From NCBI RefSeq assembly GCF_001280845.1, contig NZ_LGHP01000001.1, forward strand, positions 2,318,435 to 2,382,434: DNA of 64,000 bases, written 5' to 3'. The notes under the pieces are model-generated. The model did not search any database. It saw nothing but the letters and a program-made list of their open reading frames with translations, and was not told where the DNA came from. Within the stretch, counting starts at the first letter, position 1, and every line of letters starts with the position of its first letter. This document shows positions 53,405 through 62,910 of the stretch, piece after piece. Source of the DNA: Bacillus sp. FJAT-28004 (lineage in GTDB: Bacteria > Bacillota > Bacilli > Paenibacillales > Paenibacillaceae). The translations under genes and the position numbers were made by a program.

Positions 53405-55159
53405 ATGCCCAATTTGAAAGCGCTTTATATGAATTTGCGAATCAAGCACAAAATGTTTGTGTTGATATCAGTAATCATGTTAGTCGTTGCCATGCTTGCA
53501 ATTATCATTCAACAATATGCATTTGATTTTTATGATCAGGAAATATACAAGCAATCGTCCAAAGCGCTCAGTTTATCGTCGCTAAGTATCGAGAACGAGC
53601 TGAAAAAAATGGAGAAGCTCACCTTTATGCTTTCAACGGATTCAACGATCCAGCATTATTTGAGATCCATTAAGAGTGGATTGTCCGATTACGATAACTA
53701 TGTCGTGCAATTAACGGTAAAGGAGAGAATGGTCAATATCGGGGCGCTCGATAAATATGTGCTTTCCGCCCAGCTGTATGACGTAAATGATAATGAGTAC
53801 GCGGTGGGTGCAAATTCGATAACGATTTACCAGGATCGTTTGGATGCTTTTAAAAATGCTACAGCAGTGAGAAAGGGGGGAAACACCTGGATTGCCCCCT
53901 ACAGCAATGATAAGTCCTTAATTGCTGCACGTGAGGTGCGTTCGTTTGAGCAGCTCAGCCTAGACTATCTTGGGACATTAGCGCTTCGCATCGATATGAA
54001 CAAACTATTTAGTGACCTCGCTAAAGGTATGAACAGCAACGATGCGAAGTTAATCATTATGAAAAATAATGAAGCGGTGTATCCAGAAGAAACGGCTTTT
54101 TCTAAAAATTCCTTATCCGCGTTACCTGGCAAAGAGGGTTACAAAGTTATTCAGTATGAGGACAAGCAATATTTCGTTACTTATATAGCGTCAACCTATA
54201 CAGATTGGACCTACTACACACTGATTCCATTCGATGATATTTTTGAACGTGTTGTGAAAGTGAAAAATACGATTATTATTATTTTTGCTATATTATTTAT
54301 CGTGATCCTTTTGATTGCTGTTGGCTTCGCTAACGGCATTACTGAGCCCATTGAACGTTTGAACGCAAAAATGAAAAGGGTACAGTTGGGCAACTTTGAA
54401 TATACCGAAGAGCCGAATGAGAGAGCACTTGCAATGGATGAAGCCGGTCAAATGCATCGAAACTTTCGAATTATGATTGAACGAATCAATGAGCTTATAC
54501 ATGAAAACTACGTGAAGCAGCTTACGATACGCGATACCGAATTTAAAGCGCTGCAGGCTCAGATCAATCCTCACTTCCTATACAACACATTAGAATCGAT
54601 TAACTGGTCCGCTAAGTTAAGCAATCAAACGCATATTTCTCAAATGGTTGAAGCTCTGGGCTCATTGCTCAGAACGTCAATCAATCTAAAGGAGCCGCTC
54701 ATTCCGCTAAGCAAGGAACTGGCCATCATTAATCATTATGTCACGATTCAGAAATACCGTTTTGAAGAAAGGCTTGATTTCCACATCGATGTACCGGACA
54801 AGCTGCTTAACTGCAGTATTCCAAAGCTCTCTCTTCAACCGCTCGTTGAGAATGCTATTAACTATGGGCTTGAACAAATGATTGACACTTGTAAAATAAA
54901 AATTCATGCTTATGTTGAGAATGAGTTATGGTTTATTTCAGTAGAGGATAATGGTCCAGGCATGGAAGAGCAGTTTGTCATGAAGTTATTAAGCGGACAG
55001 GTGCAAACGAAAGGCTCAGGTTTAGGCTTGAAAAACATTGAAGACCGCATAAAGCTTCTGTACGGTGAATCATATGGTTTAATGGTGGAGAGCAGGCCGA
55101 GTGGCGGTACAAGTGTTAAGTTAATGCTTCCTTATGAAATGAGGGATTCCGATGTATAA
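53405..55159 (+). CDS. YesM-family sensor histidine kinase
   Basis: A 584-residue membrane sensor. The first helix (about 17–40) and second (about 298–320) bracket a ~255-residue external dCache-like sensing region. HAMP and then the His_kinase motif QAQINPHFLYNTLESI follow, with HATPase_c boxes LQPLVENAINYG, VEDNGPGM and GSGLGLKNI. It belongs to the YesM group that reads oligosaccharide availability. AGGAG at about 53389 favours the ATG at 53405 over one 13 codons earlier. It overlaps the response-regulator gene by 8 nt. Confidence 0.93.
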   Translation: MPNLKALYMNLRIKHKMFVLISVIMLVVAMLAIIIQQYAFDFYDQEIYKQSSKALSLSSLSIENELKKMEKLTFMLSTDSTIQHYLRSIKSGLSDYDNYVVQLTVKERMVNIGALDKYVLSAQLYDVNDNEYAVGANSITIYQDRLDAFKNATAVRKGGNTWIAPYSNDKSLIAAREVRSFEQLSLDYLGTLALRIDMNKLFSDLAKGMNSNDAKLIIMKNNEAVYPEETAFSKNSLSALPGKEGYKVIQYEDKQYFVTYIASTYTDWTYYTLIPFDDIFERVVKVKNTIIIIFAILFIVILLIAVGFANGITEPIERLNAKMKRVQLGNFEYTEEPNERALAMDEAGQMHRNFRIMIERINELIHENYVKQLTIRDTEFKALQAQINPHFLYNTLESINWSAKLSNQTHISQMVEALGSLLRTSINLKEPLIPLSKELAIINHYVTIQKYRFEERLDFHIDVPDKLLNCSIPKLSLQPLVENAINYGLEQMIDTCKIKIHAYVENELWFISVEDNGPGMEEQFVMKLLSGQVQTKGSGLGLKNIEDRIKLLYGESYGLMVESRPSGGTSVKLMLPYEMRDSDV

Positions 55160-56708
55160 GGTTTTGTTGGTTGATGATGAACGAATAATCGTAGAAGGCA
55201 TATCGCGCACAGTGAATTGGAATGCATATGAGGCTGAACTGGCAGGAACGGCGCGCAATGGACTTGAAGCGATGGCTTTTATCGAGAGCCATATGCCAGA
55301 TATCGTCATTTCGGATATCAAAATGCCAGGCTTGAATGGATTGCAATTAGTGGAAAAAGTGAACGCTGAGTACCCGCATATCGCTTTTATCCTACTATCT
55401 GGCTTTAGTGAGTTCGATTATGCTCGAACAGCGATGCAATTTGGTGTAAAGCATTATTTGCTGAAACCATGCAATGAAAATACGATTACAGATGCTTTGA
55501 CGGAGGTCATTTCAGAGCTAAAGAAGCAGCATACGCAAGAAAGCTTCATGCTCCATATCCAAAAGGAGCTCTCAAAGGTGCTTCCTCACGCGAAGGAGCA
55601 ATTTCTTAAGGAGCTTGTTACGAATAAGACATATGGTCAGCGTGATTGGGATGACTATGGCAACCTATTTCATATCACGGTAGACAATGAGAAGGTTCAG
55701 CTGATTTTGTTTCAAATTGAGGGTGTTTTTGAATTTGAGCATTTGTTTGCCGTCAAAAATATCGCCCAGGATGTACTCGGCAAACCGACGGTACTCCTCA
55801 GTACGACGATAGGTAAACATGTGCTGCTGCTTATTAAAGAAATCGACGAACCAGAAGTCTTATTCGCACAATTAATTGAAATTAAGCAAACGTTCTCTTC
55901 CTATTATAAATTGGATGCCACGGTGGCAGTCAGCAATGCGGGTCAAATAATCGATGCTCGTAAAATGTACCGTGATACGCTGGAATGTTTAAACTATCAG
56001 TTTTATTTAGGAGAAGGAAGCATCATTACGCAGAAGGATGTCGAAAGAGGAGATGACACTGCGCTTAAGCCTTTCTTTTATGATGAAGAACCACTTTGCA
56101 TGCACGTGAAATCAGGGGACTGGGCATTTGTTCAGCAAGAGCTGCAAAACTATTTTGTAATGCTCGCCGACAGCCGTATGGATATGCATCTCTCGAAATC
56201 TTATGTTATTCCGCTTTACATATCAATCGTTCGACAAGGCAAACCTGAAGAAATCAATGAATATTTAACAAAGATTGCTGGATTCGATCAATTTACTACA
56301 CTAAAAACGACACAACAATTCGTTACCGAATGCGCAGAGCAAATTTGCTTGAACAATTTCCACACACATACTAATAAGCACTCCGGTATTATTCAAAAGA
56401 TGATTCAAGTAATTGAAGCACATATTTCAAATCCAGATTTATCGCTAAACTGGGTTGCGAGTGAAATTTTATATATGAACGCTGATTATGTAGGCAAGCT
56501 GTTTAAGAAGGAAATGGGTGAGAAATTCTCAAACTACGTCGTTCGATTAAGGATGGAGCGGGCGATGGAAGAGATCGAGAAGACAGGCGATGTGAAGGTT
56601 TTTGAACTTGCTGAGAAATTTGGGTTTGGAGATAATCCGCAATATTTTAGTCAGGTATTTAAAAAGCACACGGGGTCTACGCCATCAGAATTCAAAAGGT
56701 CGCCATAA
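55152..56708 (+). CDS. YesN-family response regulator with AraC DNA-binding domain
   Basis: A 518-residue regulator. The receiver domain has D8/D9, phospho-acceptor D55 (VISDIKMPG) and the switch lysine in LLKPCNE. A middle region of ~250 residues follows, then two AraC helix-turn-helix motifs at the C-terminus (LSLNWVASEILYMNADYVGKLFKKEMG; FELAEKFGFGDNPQYFSQVFKKHTGSTPSEF). It pairs with the kinase and should activate the ABC/GH105 genes just downstream. A terminator overlaps its stop codon. Confidence 0.94.
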   Translation: MYKVLLVDDERIIVEGISRTVNWNAYEAELAGTARNGLEAMAFIESHMPDIVISDIKMPGLNGLQLVEKVNAEYPHIAFILLSGFSEFDYARTAMQFGVKHYLLKPCNENTITDALTEVISELKKQHTQESFMLHIQKELSKVLPHAKEQFLKELVTNKTYGQRDWDDYGNLFHITVDNEKVQLILFQIEGVFEFEHLFAVKNIAQDVLGKPTVLLSTTIGKHVLLLIKEIDEPEVLFAQLIEIKQTFSSYYKLDATVAVSNAGQIIDARKMYRDTLECLNYQFYLGEGSIITQKDVERGDDTALKPFFYDEEPLCMHVKSGDWAFVQQELQNYFVMLADSRMDMHLSKSYVIPLYISIVRQGKPEEINEYLTKIAGFDQFTTLKTTQQFVTECAEQICLNNFHTHTNKHSGIIQKMIQVIEAHISNPDLSLNWVASEILYMNADYVGKLFKKEMGEKFSNYVVRLRMERAMEEIEKTGDVKVFELAEKFGFGDNPQYFSQVFKKHTGSTPSEFKRSP

Positions 56709-56727
56709 TGGCGACCTCTGTTTTTTT
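56698..56727 (+). terminator. Terminator overlapping the yesN-like stop codon
   Basis: GGTCGCCA-TAA-TGGCGACC, with the stop codon in the loop, followed by seven T at 56721–56727. It separates the regulatory pair from the transport operon. Confidence 0.88.
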
Positions 56728-56824
56728 AACAAAGAAAGCGGTTTTTTTAATTCCGACCATTAAACATTCACCCTATAATAAAGCTTGTAAACAACATTAA
56801 AGAGTCTGGAAGGGGCGTAACACA

Positions 56825-58162
56825 ATGAAAGCACCGAAGAAAATGCTTTTACTGCTCATGGCTTTTGCACTCGTTCTCGTAAGCGCTTGCGGCGGAAACG
56901 CAAACAATGAAAAATCAACTAACGCTACCAACGCGCCAAAATCAACTAATGAAGTGAAAGAAGAGTCAGCAGAAGCAAAACCGGTTACTCTTCGTATCGC
57001 ATGGTGGGGTGGTCAACCTCGTCATGATTACACGATGAAAGTTATTGAAATGTACAAAGCAAAAAATCCTCATGTCACGATTGAAATGGAATATGCAAAC
57101 TATGATGATTACTGGAAAAAGCTCGCTCCTCAAGCAGCTGCAAATGAGCTTCCTGATATCATCCAAATCGATACGCAAAACTATTCCCAATATGCTGGTA
57201 GAAAACAACTGGCTGATTTGACTCCGTTCCTCGGCAATCAAATTGACGTCAGCGATATCAGCCAGAACGCGATTGATGGCGGTAAACTAGGCGATGGACT
57301 ATATGGTATGAACCTTGGTGTCAATGCTCTTGGTTTTAACTACGATCCAGCACTATTGAAAAAAGCTGGTATTGAATCCATCCCTGAAAACTTCACTTGG
57401 GATGATTACTTAGATATGGCTGGCAAAGCAAAAGCAGCAGGACTTTTCTTCGATAGCGGTATGCGTCCAGAAGTGTTCTTCGGCTACTACCTACGTACAT
57501 TAGATAAAACATTGTTTAACGCAGAAGGCAATGGTCTTGGTTATGAAGATGATCAGTTGTTCACCGATTTCTTCGGTATGCTGGCTAAACTAGTTATTGA
57601 TGGCGCAGTGCCATCACCAGATGTACTTGCTCAAATCAAAGGAGCGGAAGACAGCCATCTCGTATTGAACCAAGGCATTGGCGTATGGCAATGGTCGAAC
57701 CAATATGTTGGCTTGCAGCAAGTGGCTAACCGCCCGCTAGCCATAGCTCCGATGGCTGGTCCTAATATGAATAAAGGCTTGTTCCTTAAGCCAAGTATGT
57801 TCTTCTCCGTATCTGAGAATTCGAAAGTTAAAGAAGAAGCAGCTAAATTTATCAACTTCTTCGTAAATGATATCGAAGCAAACAAATTGATATTAGGCGA
57901 TCGCGGCGTGCCTGTTTCATCAAAAGTGAAAGAAGCGTTAAAAGCGGTTTCCACTGAAGCTCAGATTCAAGTTTATGATTATGTAGCTTGGGCAGAAACG
58001 AACAGCTCACCAATGGATCCAGCTGATCCAATCGGTTCTGCTGAAGTATTCAAATCGTTGACTAGTCTTGCTGAGCAAATGAACTACAACAAAATTAAGC
58101 CAGAAGATGCAGCTAAGAAATTTAGAGACGAAGCAACCTCCATTCTGAAGAAAAACAAGTAA
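56825..58162 (+). CDS. Sugar ABC transporter substrate-binding lipoprotein (family 1)
   Basis: A 445-residue lipoprotein (lipobox LVSAC, C22). A low-complexity Asn/Ser/Thr/Glu linker (about 24–50) precedes a family-1 binding fold: LRIAWWGGQPRHDYTMKVIEMY, then DIIQIDTQN and NLGVNALGFNYDPALLKKAG. It probably captures oligosaccharides. The neighbouring GH105 gene suggests unsaturated rhamnogalacturonan products. GGAAGGGG precedes the ATG. A hairpin at 58176 lies between it and the permeases and would let the binding protein be made in excess. Confidence 0.93.
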   Translation: MKAPKKMLLLLMAFALVLVSACGGNANNEKSTNATNAPKSTNEVKEESAEAKPVTLRIAWWGGQPRHDYTMKVIEMYKAKNPHVTIEMEYANYDDYWKKLAPQAAANELPDIIQIDTQNYSQYAGRKQLADLTPFLGNQIDVSDISQNAIDGGKLGDGLYGMNLGVNALGFNYDPALLKKAGIESIPENFTWDDYLDMAGKAKAAGLFFDSGMRPEVFFGYYLRTLDKTLFNAEGNGLGYEDDQLFTDFFGMLAKLVIDGAVPSPDVLAQIKGAEDSHLVLNQGIGVWQWSNQYVGLQQVANRPLAIAPMAGPNMNKGLFLKPSMFFSVSENSKVKEEAAKFINFFVNDIEANKLILGDRGVPVSSKVKEALKAVSTEAQIQVYDYVAWAETNSSPMDPADPIGSAEVFKSLTSLAEQMNYNKIKPEDAAKKFRDEATSILKKNK

Positions 58163-58175
58163 TATTGTTTGAGTA

Positions 58176-58212
58176 GAAGCGATGGTTGGTCGATAGATCG
58201 ATCATCGCTTCT
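58176..58212 (+). terminator. Intra-operon attenuating hairpin after the binding-protein gene
   Basis: GAAGCGATG / CATCGCTTC with extra pairing inside (GATCGAT) and only a weak T stretch. A leaky terminator or mRNA-stabilising stem here is common for sugar ABC operons. Confidence 0.65.
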
Positions 58213-58264
58213 TCATTAATAAAGATCCTGTGGCACGCTAGACTTCGTATAGGAGTTGGATAAG

Positions 58265-59164
58265 ATGAAATCGCTATCATTTAAAAACAACTTGATCGGA
58301 TACACCTTTATTGGTCCATTTGTAATCGGATTTTTATTGTTCACCTTGGTTCCAGCCATCGCGTCGTTATATTTCTCGGTTACGGATTATGATCTCTTAT
58401 CGACACCATCCTTCATCGGATTAGAGAATTACCAGACGATGTTTTTGGATGACTCGAAGTTTTGGGCATCTTTGAAAGTAACTTTTTTATACGTATTTAT
58501 CGGTGTACCGCTTAGACTGGCATTTGCTTTATTTATTGCAATGATCTTGAATACAGCCTCGAAAGCAATCGGGTTATATCGGACCGTTTATTATCTTCCT
58601 TCGATTATTGGCGGGAGCGTTGCAGTATCGATCATGTGGCGTAACTTGTACGGCGACGAAGGCGTTATAAACATATTTCTGAATGCACTCGGTTTAGATA
58701 GCGTGAGATGGTTTGCTGAACCTGCAGCTGCGCTGTGGATGCTCATTACATTATCCGTTTGGCAATTTGGCTCGTCGATGCTTATTTTTCTAGCTGGACT
58801 CAAAAATATACCGCCAGAATTGTACGAAGCTTCTAATGTGGATGGAGCAGGACCCGTCATTCGCTTCTTCAAAATTACATTGCCAATGCTTAGTCCAATC
58901 ATTTTGTTTAATACAATCATGCAAACCATCGGGGCATTTATGACCTTCGTTCCTGCCTACATTATTTCAAAAGGCGAGGGCGGACCATTAGACGGCACAC
59001 TTCTTTATTCACTTTATTTGTTCCGTCAGGCTTTTGTTTATTTCGATATGGGATTTGCATCAGCGATGGCGTGGGTAATGCTCATCATTATCGCTATTCT
59101 GACAGGTATCCTGTTCTATACCTCTAAAAAATGGGTTCATTACGAGTCGAAAGGTGGCCATTAA
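58265..59164 (+). CDS. Sugar ABC permease, MalF/LplB-like
   Basis: A 299-residue permease with six membrane helices and the EAA loop [25 protein letters not shown]. It is of the carbohydrate uptake family 1 type. A TTG at 58256 adjoins the AGGAG site (58251–58255) directly. The ATG at 58265 has proper spacing and is chosen. It forms a heterodimer with the next gene product. No ATPase gene lies in the operon, as is usual for Bacillota that share a common MsmX-type ATPase. Confidence 0.93.
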   Translation: MKSLSFKNNLIGYTFIGPFVIGFLLFTLVPAIASLYFSVTDYDLLSTPSFIGLENYQTMFLDDSKFWASLKVTFLYVFIGVPLRLAFALFIAMILNTASKAIGLYRTVYYLPSIIGGSVAVSIMWRNLYGDEGVINIFLNALGLDSVRWFAEPAAALWMLITLSVWQFGSSMLIFLAGLKNIPPELYEASNVDGAGPVIRFFKITLPMLSPIILFNTIMQTIGAFMTFVPAYIISKGEGGPLDGTLLYSLYLFRQAFVYFDMGFASAMAWVMLIIIAILTGILFYTSKKWVHYESKGGH

Positions 59165-59166
59165 AC

Positions 59167-60003
59167 ATGACATTCAAAAAGGTGAAATGGCCGATCTACC
59201 ACGTATTTGTCGCTGCGCTCGCATTAGTAATGGTATACCCTGTGTTATGGCTGTTAATGAGTTCATTCAAACAAAGCAATCTCATTTTTGCAACGGCCGA
59301 TTCGTTAATTCCACAGCCTTGGATTTGGGAAAATTATAAAATAGGCTGGATCGGCATCGCTGGTCAATCGTTCGGAAACTTTATAATGAACTCGCTCGAA
59401 ATTGTTGTTTTATCTACCATTGGAGCTGTATTATCATCTGCTTTTATCGCTTTTGGTTTTGCAAGACTTAATTTTACCGGTAAAACGTTTTGGTTTGGCA
59501 TCATGATGGTTACACTTATGCTGCCGCATGATGTGGTGCTTGTACCGCAGTATATTTTGTTTGCCAAGCTTGAATGGCTAAACTCAATCAAGCCAATCGT
59601 TATACCGCAGTACTTTGGCATTCCGTTTTTTATCTTTTTGCTCATCCAATTCATTCGGACCATTCCTAATGAGCTTGATGAAGCTGCAACAATCGATGGC
59701 TGCGGCAAATTCCGCTTGTTTTTCCGAATTATATTGCCGCTCGTTGTTCCAGCACTAGCAACAGCTTCAATTTTCTCATTCTACTGGCGCTGGGAGGACC
59801 TGCTCGGTCCGGTTCTGTACTTGAATCGTCCAAGTTTGTATCCTGTGTCGATGGGTCTGAAAATGTTTCTTGATAGTGATACCGTCTCAAACTGGGGTGC
59901 CATGTTCGCGATGTCGATCGTCAGCCTCATTCCGGTACTTGCCATTTTCTTTGCTTTCCAGAAGTACATTGTTGAAGGCATTAGCACAAGTGGATTGAAA
60001 TAA
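59167..60003 (+). CDS. Sugar ABC permease, MalG/LplC-like
   Basis: A 278-residue permease with six membrane helices and the EAA loop [25 protein letters not shown]. It starts with ATG at 59167, two bases after the first permease stop, with GGTGG at 59154–59158. The frame is open earlier but has no start signal there. It completes the sugar importer. Confidence 0.93.
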   Translation: MTFKKVKWPIYHVFVAALALVMVYPVLWLLMSSFKQSNLIFATADSLIPQPWIWENYKIGWIGIAGQSFGNFIMNSLEIVVLSTIGAVLSSAFIAFGFARLNFTGKTFWFGIMMVTLMLPHDVVLVPQYILFAKLEWLNSIKPIVIPQYFGIPFFIFLLIQFIRTIPNELDEAATIDGCGKFRLFFRIILPLVVPALATASIFSFYWRWEDLLGPVLYLNRPSLYPVSMGLKMFLDSDTVSNWGAMFAMSIVSLIPVLAIFFAFQKYIVEGISTSGLK

Positions 60004-60022
60004 TGATATAGGGGAGAGGAAG

Positions 60023-61060
60023 ATGGAAATGCCACAGCTTCAATTTGACGAAAATCATATAAAAGATGTTATAGATCGTGTAGTAGATCGCACATTTAGA
60101 ATGGATTTTAGCTGGGATTGGCCAGGCGGTGTCGCTTTCTATGGGGTAGCGGAAGCCTACGAAGCAACAGGAAATGAACGCTACATTCAGCTATTACAGG
60201 AATGGATTGATGAGAAGCTTGAGGACGGATTGCCAAAGTTATCGGTCAACGGTGTATCGATTGGTCATGTTTTAATCTCGCTATACAAAGCGACCGATGA
60301 CCAAAAATATTTAGATGTTGCTATTCAAAAGGCGGAGTACCTAAAAAATGATGCCGTTCGATTCGCAGATGGCATCTTCCAGCACACGGTCAATTCAGAA
60401 ACTTATCTTTTTCCCGAGCAAGCTTGGGTGGATACGATGATGATGGCGGGCTATTTCCTCGTTCGTATGGGGCATCTATTGGGACGTAACGATTATTTGG
60501 AAGATGGATTAAAGCAGTATCACGGACATGAGCATTTTCTACAGGATTCAGTTTCAAACCTATACTATCATGGCTGGGACAATATCGCACAAAATCATAT
60601 GTCCTCGATCTTCTGGGCACGCGGCAACTCATGGGCTGCTCTTACGATGGCAAAGGCATTGCCGCATATAGCTGTTCAGCATCCTTCATTCATGATTATT
60701 GAAGGCTCGATGCGTGATCAACTGAGTACATTAGTACGTTTGCAGGCAGAAAATGGACTTTGGCATACGGTTCTGAACGATGACAGTTCCTATTTTGAAA
60801 CGTCAGGATCAGCAGGGATAGCAACTGGATTATTCGCCTTTGGCTCCTTGTACAACAAATACATTCAACGCTCGATCGATGGTATTTTAAGCCAAATTAC
60901 CGAGGAAGGCGCAGTGCTGAATGTATCTGCTGGCACAGCTGTTATGAACGATTTGCAGGGGTACCGAGATGTTGCTCACAAACGAGTGCAAGGCTGGGGT
61001 CAAGGACTCGTGCTTGCATTTCTAGCAGAGCTGCTGAAATCCAAGAAACGTGTATTTTAA
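60023..61060 (+). CDS. Glycoside hydrolase family 88/105 (YteR-like unsaturated glucuronyl hydrolase)
   Basis: A 345-residue cytosolic (alpha/alpha)6-barrel enzyme. It resembles GH105 unsaturated rhamnogalacturonyl hydrolases: DFSWDWPGGVAFYGV near the N-terminus, the catalytic Asp D137 in QAWVDTMMMAG, and WARGNSWAALTMAK. It hydrates and removes the unsaturated uronate left by pectate/rhamnogalacturonan lyases. No signal peptide is visible, so it acts on imported oligosaccharides, which fits the upstream importer and YesMN-type regulators. GGGGAGAGGAAG precedes the ATG. Confidence 0.92.
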   Translation: MEMPQLQFDENHIKDVIDRVVDRTFRMDFSWDWPGGVAFYGVAEAYEATGNERYIQLLQEWIDEKLEDGLPKLSVNGVSIGHVLISLYKATDDQKYLDVAIQKAEYLKNDAVRFADGIFQHTVNSETYLFPEQAWVDTMMMAGYFLVRMGHLLGRNDYLEDGLKQYHGHEHFLQDSVSNLYYHGWDNIAQNHMSSIFWARGNSWAALTMAKALPHIAVQHPSFMIIEGSMRDQLSTLVRLQAENGLWHTVLNDDSSYFETSGSAGIATGLFAFGSLYNKYIQRSIDGILSQITEEGAVLNVSAGTAVMNDLQGYRDVAHKRVQGWGQGLVLAFLAELLKSKKRVF

Positions 61061-61123
61061 ATAATGCTTGTTGTTCCATTCTTCATTTATATGTTACATT
61101 AGCACTAATAGATAAGCATTCAG

Positions 61124-61177
61124 GAAGGCATCCTGATGCCGCTTGTAACTTTACAAGCGGCGTCGGGATGCCTTTTT
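61124..61177 (+). terminator. Rho-independent terminator after the GH105 gene
   Basis: A long stem: AAGGCATCC / GGATGCCTT outside, GCCGCTTGTAA / ACAAGCGGC inside, then T6-G-T6. Confidence 0.93.
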
Positions 61178-61207
61178 TGTTTTTTATTTCATGAAGGAGG
61201 GATCATT

Positions 61208-62824
61208 ATGGATCGTTCGGAACTTGTATTTGCCCCGTATGCGCTTGGTGCGGTGATCGGTGGTCGATATCGAATTGTAAGTATTTTGGGACGAGGAGGC
61301 ATGAGTGTCGTATACGCCGCAGATGATTTGAAGCTCGCAAATAAACGTAGAGCGATCAAAGTAATCGCACCTTTGCCAGGCGGCAGAAAATACGCGGAAG
61401 AAGCAAAGATGATGATGAAGATCGAGCATCCTCATCTTCCTTTGATGGTTGACTACTTCCCGCCGCATGATCAAGAATACGAGGCACTTGTAATGGAATA
61501 TATTGACGGTCATACTGTTGCACACATATTCCATGCAGACACAGCATGGTTAACATTTCCACAATTAATAGCTATCGGATTACAGCTCTGTTCAGCCATT
61601 CGTTACTTGCATGAACATACTCCTCCAATCATACATCGAGATTTGAAGCCTTCAAACGTGATGATAGATATAAAAGGGAATGTAAAATTAATTGATTTTG
61701 GCATTTCACGCCAGTACATAACGGGAAAGGAAAAGGATACCGTGCAGCTGGGCACAATTGGATTCGCAGCTCCAGAACAAGCGGGCACAGGGCAAAGCGA
61801 CGAGCGAACGGACATTTATGGACTCGGAGCGCTTCTGTATTTTATGGCCAGTGAGGGTAACGTTTATCGTCAAAAAGCTGGACAAGCAGCGGAGTCTGAG
61901 TTATTCGCCTGCCTGCAGTCAGACGTTCCAAAAGCATTCAAAATCGTCTTGAAACGTCTGCTGCAGTCTGATCCGCAATACCGATATGGCACTATCGTTG
62001 AAGTAGAGGAGGCACTGGCTGATTTTGCCGAGCCCAACCGTACGAAATTATCCGTTTCGTTTCAAGAGAAAAACAAATCAAGGGCACCAATAAACCAACA
62101 GCGTATTGGTTTATTATCCATATCTTCAGGTGCAGGGGCTACCTTTTTGACGCATTCACTTGCTGTTATGCTTGGTCGGCAAGGTGCCTCTGTAGCAGCA
62201 GTCGAATTCGACGATATTCGTCCTGAATGGCATGCATGGTTAACTGGACATAAAAATATCAGCAAACAAGGACAGTCTGATCGGATCATATTTGATAAAC
62301 GCTACGTCCAATATAAACATAATGATTTTGCTGTAAATTGGTTTTCATTTCACCCTGAACGATGCTCCGAATATCAATATGAAGCTCAGACATTTGAACA
62401 GATGTTTCGTTATTCACAATGTTTATTTCAGCTCATCGATTTCTCTGGGAGATGGAATGAATCAAATTCATTATCCTTGCTGAAACAGGCGCAGTTTGTT
62501 TTTGTAATCGGAGATCCGGTCGTGGTCAAATGGCAAACAAGTGAATTAAAGAAGCTTATGAACTTGAAAGAAGAATTGAAAACCTCTGGCGGTAAATTGT
62601 TTTTCATCGCCAATAAGGATATTCCATTCCATGGACGTAACGAATGGCTTTCCTTATTTCCTGATAAGCCGAAGGCAATCGTGCCCCTCCTCCCACAAGA
62701 GACACTGCTTTCGATGCAATGGAAAGGGCGATGGGCAACGGATGAATTACGCTTAAACAAAACATTAAAACATGCGCTATTGCCCATTTTGAAGCTCCTT
62801 TATAAGGAAATGAACACAGAATGA
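61208..62824 (+). CDS. Ser/Thr protein kinase fused to a MinD/ParA-like domain
   Basis: A 538-residue soluble protein. A Hanks-type kinase domain (about 20–275) has Gly loop LGRGGMS, K51, HRDLKPSN with D145, DFG at D163 and APE in GFAAPEQ. All catalytic residues are present, so it should be active. The ~240-residue C-terminal half (about 298–538) reads like a P-loop SIMIBI/MinD protein: RIGLLSISSGAGATFLTHSLAVMLGRQG, then VAAVEFDD and VFVIGDPV. Its Walker A lacks the usual lysines (SSGAGATF), so ATPase activity is doubtful. No PASTA repeats or membrane helix. GAAGGAGG precedes the ATG at 61208; the longer open frame overlaps a terminator. Confidence 0.85.
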   Translation: MDRSELVFAPYALGAVIGGRYRIVSILGRGGMSVVYAADDLKLANKRRAIKVIAPLPGGRKYAEEAKMMMKIEHPHLPLMVDYFPPHDQEYEALVMEYIDGHTVAHIFHADTAWLTFPQLIAIGLQLCSAIRYLHEHTPPIIHRDLKPSNVMIDIKGNVKLIDFGISRQYITGKEKDTVQLGTIGFAAPEQAGTGQSDERTDIYGLGALLYFMASEGNVYRQKAGQAAESELFACLQSDVPKAFKIVLKRLLQSDPQYRYGTIVEVEEALADFAEPNRTKLSVSFQEKNKSRAPINQQRIGLLSISSGAGATFLTHSLAVMLGRQGASVAAVEFDDIRPEWHAWLTGHKNISKQGQSDRIIFDKRYVQYKHNDFAVNWFSFHPERCSEYQYEAQTFEQMFRYSQCLFQLIDFSGRWNESNSLSLLKQAQFVFVIGDPVVVKWQTSELKKLMNLKEELKTSGGKLFFIANKDIPFHGRNEWLSLFPDKPKAIVPLLPQETLLSMQWKGRWATDELRLNKTLKHALLPILKLLYKEMNTE

Positions 62825-62910
62825 CCATATTTGTGGTACAATGATACGGGCAAAACGACACAATTCTCAAGCTAAGATTATGGTTCATATATGAATGGAG
62901 ATAAAGACAA

